A DNA stretch of 20,559 nucleotides from CAYWBI01 sp964456445 (GTDB lineage: Bacteria; Calditrichota; Calditrichia; Calditrichales; J004). Below the pieces are notes generated by a model. It was given only the letters and a program-made list of their open reading frames with translations. It was not told the origin of the DNA and did no database searches. Shown here piece by piece: positions 9,201-14,907 of this stretch. Positions within the stretch are counted from its first letter, which is position 1. Every line of letters starts with the position of its first letter. The stretch lies in the NCBI GenBank assembly GCA_964456445.1, contig CAYWBI010000058.1, positions 1 to 20,559 on the forward strand, in the 5' to 3' direction. Position numbers and translations under genes: made by a program.

Positions 9201-9475
9201 CGGCCAGTTTTGAACCGCAGAGATTTGCTGTTTCCGGACGGGGCGAACGCCGTATCGAATTCCGCGGTCTGCCGAACCATTGTACCATTCGTATTTTTAC
9301 AATCACAGGTGAACTGCTGCAAACATTAAACCACGACGGCGCTATAGCTTCGGGGATGGTAGCCTGGGATTTACGCACCAAAGACAATCTGGAAGTGGCC
9401 CCTGGTTTATATCTGTACCACATACAGGCCCAGGGCGCTGAACCCTATATCGGCAAGTTTGCCATTTTGAAATAA
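6215..9475 (+). CDS. Large secreted FnIII-containing protein with sorting-type C terminus
   Basis: 1,086 residues from the ATG at 6215; the longer in-frame ATG at 6176 lies inside the receptor gene and would precede the signal peptide by 13 residues. Residues 1-29 are a signal peptide (ends SGLAQ). A long aromatic- and acid-rich region (about 30-550) carries acidic loops resembling calcium sites (DKNGNG near 306, DGIDNDENG near 332). A fibronectin type III-like domain lies at about 556-692 (FVTLTWDD, EGYRIYRSTDPTF, YYYALTAYDTG). Another EF-like loop, DSDNSGTLSQMDD, is near 899. The end (about 987-1086: VVPNPYIG, CTIRIFTITGELL, APGLYLYHIQ) is a sorting-type sandwich. I do not recognise a catalytic domain. 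Its place directly after the receptor and before a PorV-like barrel suggests a surface partner of the importer. Confidence 0.8.
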   Translation: MKKINNNSRKYALLTVYFVLISVLSGLAQDYAPLIPPEWRGQADAERLGTHDANRIRTLFYNFGMVGDYPADPINVDFSVFHSVEVPKGSGENYSDGITPFVLAKVRQQNGNEAYIMETGYRERQGISPLKNRIMRFEPRPGFFQEDPSINVGRSVAMSNDPRTWPDAWYDKLGDTDDPGWSGSWDGYFGKAPGADQESYTVYDDNFYDAWDYYPDARDATRRGLGLRIEQRGFQWANPQAGNVIFWHYDITNESTTDYNDNIVFGLYMDSGVGGSAVGVDGVPESDDDNAFFDKEAGLNLVYTWDKNGNGVQGPTGYLGYSYMETPGNPLDGIDNDENGITDERRDGGPGELIEGKENIRAWVEAHYDMAAFEHFFGPLEKRPAYRAGYWWTGDEDMDWQAEFNDTGADGVFADENNPPDSGEGDGIPTLGEPNFDKTDVDESDQIGLTGFKMNRIRAGAGSPSSEVDGIVFFTNEEKWPEKLYDFFTTGDKFDEPLVLNYNIGFLFASGPFSLPAGKTERFSLALSFGQNLRELRNTTKVVQQIYKANYQFAVPPPKPTLQAFAGDGFVTLTWDDKAERAFDPVTSTNDFEGYRIYRSTDPTFLDPQVVTTATGSGPIGNGKPIAQFDLVDDYYGFSKTTVEGVAYFLGENTGLTHSWTDSSVVNGQLYYYALTAYDTGTDSIEIYPSENSISVSQTLRGGVILPSNVVQVRPNPPVRGFVPAGTDGLNHVSGTGTGSINLQVLNSELVPDNHEFEIYFNNPRDSVRAVSYALVDVTAGDTLFKSGNDLDGAATGPSGAGILPVIHTPKLIAIDSANTGWIAQNQTNVQLSARAAKITGLPLTVRRPFFPLDIKIEFAATWLDTSRAAVGLPAKPAKFKVYALTDSGDVPLEFRFLDSDNSGTLSQMDDYIQVLAPKSFESSSLKQMWQFSLDTMGIGASALVPPGQGDVFHLGLALPFSSADVFTFTTFAQTVNKDKVRDGKPYVVPNPYIGAASFEPQRFAVSGRGERRIEFRGLPNHCTIRIFTITGELLQTLNHDGAIASGMVAWDLRTKDNLEVAPGLYLYHIQAQGAEPYIGKFAILK

Positions 9476-9485
9476 CAGGTGAATT

Positions 9486-10496
9486 ATGAAAAATAGTATC
9501 TTTTCTTTAGTAATTTTTAGTTTCTGGATATTTCTAAACGGCAGCATTTTAGCCCAAACGAAAACCGGTACCACGCTGGCGCAGTTTTTAAAAATAGAGC
9601 CTGGAGCGCGGAATTCGGTTTTAAACAGCGCGGCTGTTTCCGGCGATGTGAGTGCGGTATTTGAAAACCCTGCCAGCCTGGCCGGACTTTCCAACTACCA
9701 GGTTCAGTTTACGTACAGTTCCTGGCTGGCCGGGATATCCTACAATTACCTGGCGCTTAGTCTTCCCCTAAGCGGTGGACTCACTGCCGGTATGCATCTC
9801 ACAGCTCTCAACTCCGGGGAAATCGATGTGCGCACAGTAGAACAGCCCCTCGGTACAGGGGAACGCTATGACGCCGCTTCTATTGCTGTTGGCGCAGCGA
9901 TAGCCGCTAAATTAACGGACCGTGTTGCGGTAGGCCTGGAACTGAATTACATCCACGAACAAATCTGGCACAGCAGCTACAATACGATGGCGCTGGATAT
10001 GGGTGTACAGTATGAAATTTATCACGGCGGTCCGGTTCTGGGGGCCAGCTTGTCTAACTTCGGCCCGCGCAGCGGATTTAACGGACGTGATTTTTATATC
10101 GATTATGATTTTAATGGCAGTAAGAACGGTGATAACAACCAGATTCCGGCGGAACTGCGCAGCGGTGATTATCCGTTGCCCACCTTGTTTCGGGTAGGAT
10201 TAAGTTATCCTTTACAAATAAATAAAAATAACCGCCTGCTGCTGGCTGTGGACGCTCTGCATCCGAATGATAATACCGAAAGTGTAAACGCCGCTTTGGA
10301 ATGGCGCGTTGCTGATTACCTGGCCCTGCGCGCCGGATACCGCAACCTGTTTCAGCAGGATTTGCAAGGCGGACTGGTGGCCGGTATGGGCATTTATCTA
10401 AATTGGATGTCGCGCCGCTTTTCAATTGATTATTCCTGGGCCGACTATGGCGTGCTTAATTCGACCCAGCGTTTCACCCTTGGATTTTTGTTCTAA
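9486..10496 (+). CDS. PorV/PorQ-like (UPF0164 family) outer-membrane beta-barrel protein
   Basis: 336 residues. A signal peptide covers residues 1-24 (ends GSILAQ). The mature start TTLAQFLKIEPGARNSVLNS, followed by SAVFENPASLAGL, is the hallmark opening of the PorV/PorQ/UPF0164 family. Amphipathic barrel strands follow (VQFTYSSWLAGISYNYLALSL, LALRAGYRNLFQ, GGLVAGMGIYL), ending in FTLGFLF with a terminal aromatic residue. In type IX secretion, PorV escorts sorting-domain proteins out through the outer membrane. Here the gene lies 10 nt after a sorting-domain protein and 18 nt before GH94, inside the sugar operon. That suggests a dedicated copy for the local cargo rather than the genome's general one. 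AGGTG lies just upstream of the ATG. The family call is strong; the role is inferred from context. Confidence 0.85.
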   Translation: MKNSIFSLVIFSFWIFLNGSILAQTKTGTTLAQFLKIEPGARNSVLNSAAVSGDVSAVFENPASLAGLSNYQVQFTYSSWLAGISYNYLALSLPLSGGLTAGMHLTALNSGEIDVRTVEQPLGTGERYDAASIAVGAAIAAKLTDRVAVGLELNYIHEQIWHSSYNTMALDMGVQYEIYHGGPVLGASLSNFGPRSGFNGRDFYIDYDFNGSKNGDNNQIPAELRSGDYPLPTLFRVGLSYPLQINKNNRLLLAVDALHPNDNTESVNAALEWRVADYLALRAGYRNLFQQDLQGGLVAGMGIYLNWMSRRFSIDYSWADYGVLNSTQRFTLGFLF

Positions 10497-10514
10497 TACG
10501 GAGATTATTTACGA

Positions 10515-12920
10515 ATGGCTTCACAGAAACAGTTTGAAAATAAATACGGATATCTTTCCAAGGATGGCAATGAGTTTATTATCACCAATCCCGATACCCC
10601 GCGGCCCTGGACCAATATCATCAGCAACGGTGATTACGGAATTGCGGTAAGCCAGGCCGGCGGCGGCTTTTCCTGGCGCACCCACGTTTCACTGAACCGG
10701 CTGACGCGCTGGAATCAGGATTTGATTCGTGATGACTGGGGCAAATGGCTTTATCTGCACGACTTGGATTCCGGCAAGCTGCGTTCTTTGGCTTTTCAGC
10801 CCATTCAGGCCGAATATGATGTTTACGAAGCCCGGCATGGGTTGGGATATTCTGCCTTCATTCAGGAATTTGAAGAAATGCGCAGCGAATGGACGCTGCT
10901 TGCCGCCAAAGAAGACCCGGTTGAAATCTGGATGGTGACGCTGAAAAACAAAGGCCGTGAAAAACGCCGGTTGCAGTTAGCGTCTTATCTTGAATGGAAC
11001 CTGGGCGCTGCGCCGGACAACCACCGCGAATTTCATAAGCTGTTTATCGATACGGAATTTGATACAAAGCTGAATGCGCTGTCGGCTGCTAAATTTATCT
11101 GGGAAGTCCCCACCGACCGTGGCCACTGGAACACCAACTGGCCATACACCGGTTTTCACTCGGTCAGCGAAAACGTGAGCGGCTGGGACACCAGCAAAGA
11201 TGATTTAATCGGACGGCACGGCGGGTTTCATAATCCAAAGGGAATCAAAAAGGGACAGTTTACGCAAAAGTCCGGACGCTTCCAGGATGCGGCGGCAAGC
11301 CTGGCCGTTGATATTTTATTGAACCCCGGTGAAGAAAAATCTCTGGTTTTCCTTCTGGGCCAGGTTGACAAACAAGAAGGTCAATCCCGTTCCGAACAGA
11401 TTAAACCCTATATTGAAAAATACGGCTCGCTTGCTGCTGCGCAGACGGAACTTCAAAAGGTAAAAAGTTTTTGGGAAGAACTAACTGGAAGGGTGCAGGT
11501 TCAAACGCCGGATGCCGCTTTTAATACCCTGGTCAATATCTGGCTTAAATACCAGACTATTTCCGCCCATCTGTGGGCACGAAGTGGCTATTTTCAACAG
11601 TCGGGGGCCTATGGTTTTCGGGACCAGCTTCAATCCAGTCAGATTTGGCTGCCCCTGGAACCGGATAAAATGCTGGAACATCTTAAACTTAACGCCCGCC
11701 ATCAGTTCCAGGACGGCACGGTGCTGCACTGGTGGCATCCGCTTACCGAAGAAGGGCTGCAAACCAATATGACCGACGACCTGCTTTGGCTGCCCTATCT
11801 TACAACCCGTTACCTGCGTGAAGCTGCGGACGATTCGGCGCTTGACGAGCAGCTGCCGTTTTACGACGGCGGCCAGGGCAGTTTGCGCGAACATTGCTTA
11901 AAGGCAATTGATAAAGTTTTGCAGCGGGTCAGCAAACGGGATATGCCCTATATTGGCGCGGGTGACTGGTGCGACGGCTTTAGCGCTGTGGGGCTGGACT
12001 GGAAAGGCGAAAGTATCTGGCTGGGAATGTTTCTCTACCGTATTTTGCTGGACTGGGTTCCGCTTCTCAAACAAGACCAGCCCGAAAAGGCGGCTGTTTA
12101 TGCAGACTGGGCCCAACGGTTAAAAAAAGCGGTCAACAGCGCCGGCTGGAACGGTCAGTGGTATCTTGGGGCCACCAAAGACGACGGCAGTCCCATTGGA
12201 GACCCTTCGCAGAGCGAGTGTAAAATGTATCTGAATTCCCAAACCTGGGCTGTCATCAGCGGAATTGCAGATGATGAACGCAAAAACCAGGTGGCGGATG
12301 CGATTCTGAATTTTCTGGAAGGGGACAACGGCTTCCAGTTGTTTCATCCCGCTTTTCATAAGCCAGACCGCTATATCGGTTATATTACGCGCTATGCGCC
12401 GGGTCTGCGTGAAAACGGGGGCGTTTACACGCACGCCTCAACCTGGGGGGTGTGGGCAATGTCCGAACTGGGACGCGCAGACGATGCTTTTCGCACCTTT
12501 CAGAAATTAAATCCCTTTTTGCAAAGCGCAAAAGATGCTGACCGTTACCAGGCAGAACCTTATGTGCTTCCCGGAAATATCGACGGTAAAGATTCCGGGT
12601 ATTACGGTCGCGCAGGATGGGCCTGGTACACCGGCTCTGCCGGCTGGTTGTTTATCATCGCGCTGGAAAATATTTTGGGCATACAACCGACCCGGGAAGG
12701 TTTGAAAATTAATCCCTGTATCCCGGCGGAATGGCCGGAAGTGCGGGTTCAGCGGCGCTTTCGCGGCGCTCTTTATGACATTACCATAAAAAACCCCACC
12801 GGGTACAGCGGGGGTGTTGGACATATAGTCTTAGCCGGACAAAATATAAACGGCAATATTATCCCACCGCAAAAACCGGGTGACTATACGGTTCTTGTTA
12901 CACTGGAAGGAAAGCAATGA
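10515..12920 (+). CDS. GH94 glycoside phosphorylase (probable beta-glucoside phosphorylase)
   Basis: 801 residues with no signal peptide, so cytoplasmic. It has GH94 architecture: N-terminal beta-sandwich (about 1-280: PRPWTNIISNGDYGIAVSQ, LASYLEWNLG), helical linker, (alpha/alpha)6 barrel and a small C-terminal sheet. Family marks are YGFRDQLQSS, a catalytic-loop motif GDWCDG at residues 483-488, RENGGVYTHASTWGVWAM (phosphate-site region), EPYVLPGN and GRAGWAWYTGSAGWL. GH94 enzymes cleave beta-glucosides with phosphate to give a sugar 1-phosphate. The length fits the cellobiose, cellobionic-acid and chitobiose phosphorylase group rather than the ~1,100-residue beta-1,2-oligoglucan phosphorylases. 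The neighbours nevertheless argue for sophorose or short beta-1,2-glucans. GDWNDG is the usual form of the motif; Cys486 replaces the Asn. GGAG lies 11 nt before the ATG. The stop overlaps the next start (ATGA). Confidence 0.92.
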   Translation: MASQKQFENKYGYLSKDGNEFIITNPDTPRPWTNIISNGDYGIAVSQAGGGFSWRTHVSLNRLTRWNQDLIRDDWGKWLYLHDLDSGKLRSLAFQPIQAEYDVYEARHGLGYSAFIQEFEEMRSEWTLLAAKEDPVEIWMVTLKNKGREKRRLQLASYLEWNLGAAPDNHREFHKLFIDTEFDTKLNALSAAKFIWEVPTDRGHWNTNWPYTGFHSVSENVSGWDTSKDDLIGRHGGFHNPKGIKKGQFTQKSGRFQDAAASLAVDILLNPGEEKSLVFLLGQVDKQEGQSRSEQIKPYIEKYGSLAAAQTELQKVKSFWEELTGRVQVQTPDAAFNTLVNIWLKYQTISAHLWARSGYFQQSGAYGFRDQLQSSQIWLPLEPDKMLEHLKLNARHQFQDGTVLHWWHPLTEEGLQTNMTDDLLWLPYLTTRYLREAADDSALDEQLPFYDGGQGSLREHCLKAIDKVLQRVSKRDMPYIGAGDWCDGFSAVGLDWKGESIWLGMFLYRILLDWVPLLKQDQPEKAAVYADWAQRLKKAVNSAGWNGQWYLGATKDDGSPIGDPSQSECKMYLNSQTWAVISGIADDERKNQVADAILNFLEGDNGFQLFHPAFHKPDRYIGYITRYAPGLRENGGVYTHASTWGVWAMSELGRADDAFRTFQKLNPFLQSAKDADRYQAEPYVLPGNIDGKDSGYYGRAGWAWYTGSAGWLFIIALENILGIQPTREGLKINPCIPAEWPEVRVQRRFRGALYDITIKNPTGYSGGVGHIVLAGQNINGNIIPPQKPGDYTVLVTLEGKQ

Positions 12921-14899
12921 AAGGAACGATTCTGAAAACTATCCTTGCGCCGTTTTTAATAAGCGTTGTTTTATTGGCCTGCCAGCCACTGACCGGTCAG
13001 GGTAAACCGGATATTAGCAAACTGGCGCAACAGGCCGCATTCATCGATACGCTGCAGCATCGAACCTTTTTATATTTCATAAATGAGATCAATCCTGACA
13101 ATGGTCTGGTAAAAGACCGTTCTACGCCCGCTTCACCGGCAAGTATTGCGGCCAGCGGTTTTGCCGTTCCGGTTTGGGCCGTCGGCGCCGAACACGGCTG
13201 GATTTCCCGCGAAAAGGCAGCACAGTTAACCCTGAATATGTTGCGATTTTTTTATCAATCCGAACAAAGCAGAAAAGCGGATGCAACCGGTTACCGGGGA
13301 ATGTACTATCATTTTCTGGATATACAGACAGGCAGGCGCACCTGGCATTCAGAGTTATCCACCATCGACACCGGCTTGCTTATCGCCGGGGCGCATTTTG
13401 CGCGTAATTATTTTAAGTTGGACAATCCCCGCGAAAAGGAAATCCGTAAACTGGCCGGCGCTTTAACCGAACGGGTTAAATGGGATTGGGCGGTAATCAA
13501 TGACGGCGGGCGTTTTGATAAATCATTATCTATGGGCTGGAAACCCGAAACAGGATTTGAACAAACCGGCTGGGTTGGCTACAACGAAGCCCTGATTATG
13601 TACATCGTTGCAGCGGGAAGCGGTTTCAACGGGGCACAGAAAGCGTATGACCGCTGGCTTAGTTTCTACGACTGGCGCGAAGCCTATCCCGGACTTAAAC
13701 TGGTTTCTTTCCCGCCGTTGTTTGGGCAGCACTATTCACACATGTTTGTGGATTTCCGCAACCTGCCTGACCGCTATATGCGGGAAAAGGGCCTCGATTA
13801 TTTCGAAAATGCCCGCCGGGTGGTACGTGTTCAGCGTCGTTATGCAATGGATAATCCGAGGCGTTTTACCGGCTACGATTCCCTGACCTGGGGGCTGACC
13901 GCCTGCGACGGTCCCGGTCCTGACTACAATACAGGCCGGCATAAATTTAAATCGTACTCGGCCCGCGGCACCAGCGGCCCTACCCTGATTCAAAATGATG
14001 ACGGCACCATCGCGCCCACGGCCGCATCCGCATCCATCGTTTTTGAACCCAATTTGGTTATACCTGCCATTCAGGCGATGTACGACCGTTACGGGCAAAA
14101 AGGTTTGTGGGGGAAATACGGCTTTACAGATGCCTTCAATCCCACAGCCGGTTGGTTTGATAAAGACTATCTGGCAATTGACCAGGCCCCGATTGTGCTG
14201 ATGATTGAAAACTGGCGCAGCGGTTTTGTCTGGAAATATATGATGGACGACCCGGTTATCCGGCGCGGTTTGGATGTTTTAGGATTCGAAAAAACGCAGG
14301 AATATCCGTTCGAAAACGCTATTGAGGAATTTGAACGGCAGGATAAAATCAACCCCCCGCCGAAGGACGCCGTTTTGTTTGTGGGTAGTTCAAGCATCGT
14401 GAAATGGAAAACACTGGCCAAAGATATGGCGCCGATAAAAGTAATTAACCGCGGATTCGGTGGTTCACAGGCGGAACAGGTGATTCATTTCTTCGAACGG
14501 GTGGTGAAACCCTACAAACCCAAAGCTATCGTATTTTACGAAGGGGACAACGATATTGCGGTGGGTAAATCCCCGGTCGAAGTGCTCATCCATTTTAAAG
14601 AATTCGCCCGTCAGGTTAAAAAAAATCTCCCCGGTACGCCCCTTTTTATTTTGGCCGTCAAACCCAGCCTCGCCCGGCAGGCAATCTGGCCGCAGATGCA
14701 GCAGGCAAACGCCTTAATTGAAGCCTTCTGTAGAAATAGCGAAAATGTACAGTTCATCGATATCAGCCGCTCGATGCTGAATACAGATGGCACTATCCGC
14801 AGGGATATTTTTGGCGGTGATATGCTGCATATGAATGCCGGGGGCTACGAAGGCTGGACCAAGACGGTGAAACCTTTCCTACAGAAAATAAGTGACTAA
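12917..14899 (+). CDS. Lipoprotein: GH144-like beta-1,2-glucanase fused to SGNH/GDSL esterase
   Basis: 660 residues. A lipoprotein signal with lipobox LLAC puts the lipidated Cys at residue 22, so the protein is membrane-anchored outside the cytoplasm. Residues about 35-460 are a GH144-like (PF10091) barrel: FLYFINEINPDNGLVKDRS, WHSELSTIDTGLLIAG (143-158), GWVGYNEALIMY, LTWGLTACDGP, GTIAPTAA, YLAIDQAPIVLMIENWRSG. Residues about 480-660 are an SGNH hydrolase with all blocks: GSSS (490-493, nucleophile likely Ser492), NRGFGGSQA, GDND (543-546), and DMLH (Asp635, His638). It overlaps GH94 by 4 nt. GH144 cuts beta-1,2-glucan, while SGNH enzymes remove acyl esters. A joint job on acyl-substituted (for example succinylated) periplasmic glucans is my inference. 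The domain calls are firm. Confidence 0.9.
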   Translation: MKGTILKTILAPFLISVVLLACQPLTGQGKPDISKLAQQAAFIDTLQHRTFLYFINEINPDNGLVKDRSTPASPASIAASGFAVPVWAVGAEHGWISREKAAQLTLNMLRFFYQSEQSRKADATGYRGMYYHFLDIQTGRRTWHSELSTIDTGLLIAGAHFARNYFKLDNPREKEIRKLAGALTERVKWDWAVINDGGRFDKSLSMGWKPETGFEQTGWVGYNEALIMYIVAAGSGFNGAQKAYDRWLSFYDWREAYPGLKLVSFPPLFGQHYSHMFVDFRNLPDRYMREKGLDYFENARRVVRVQRRYAMDNPRRFTGYDSLTWGLTACDGPGPDYNTGRHKFKSYSARGTSGPTLIQNDDGTIAPTAASASIVFEPNLVIPAIQAMYDRYGQKGLWGKYGFTDAFNPTAGWFDKDYLAIDQAPIVLMIENWRSGFVWKYMMDDPVIRRGLDVLGFEKTQEYPFENAIEEFERQDKINPPPKDAVLFVGSSSIVKWKTLAKDMAPIKVINRGFGGSQAEQVIHFFERVVKPYKPKAIVFYEGDNDIAVGKSPVEVLIHFKEFARQVKKNLPGTPLFILAVKPSLARQAIWPQMQQANALIEAFCRNSENVQFIDISRSMLNTDGTIRRDIFGGDMLHMNAGGYEGWTKTVKPFLQKISD

Positions 14900-14907
14900 T
14901 TTCCGCT

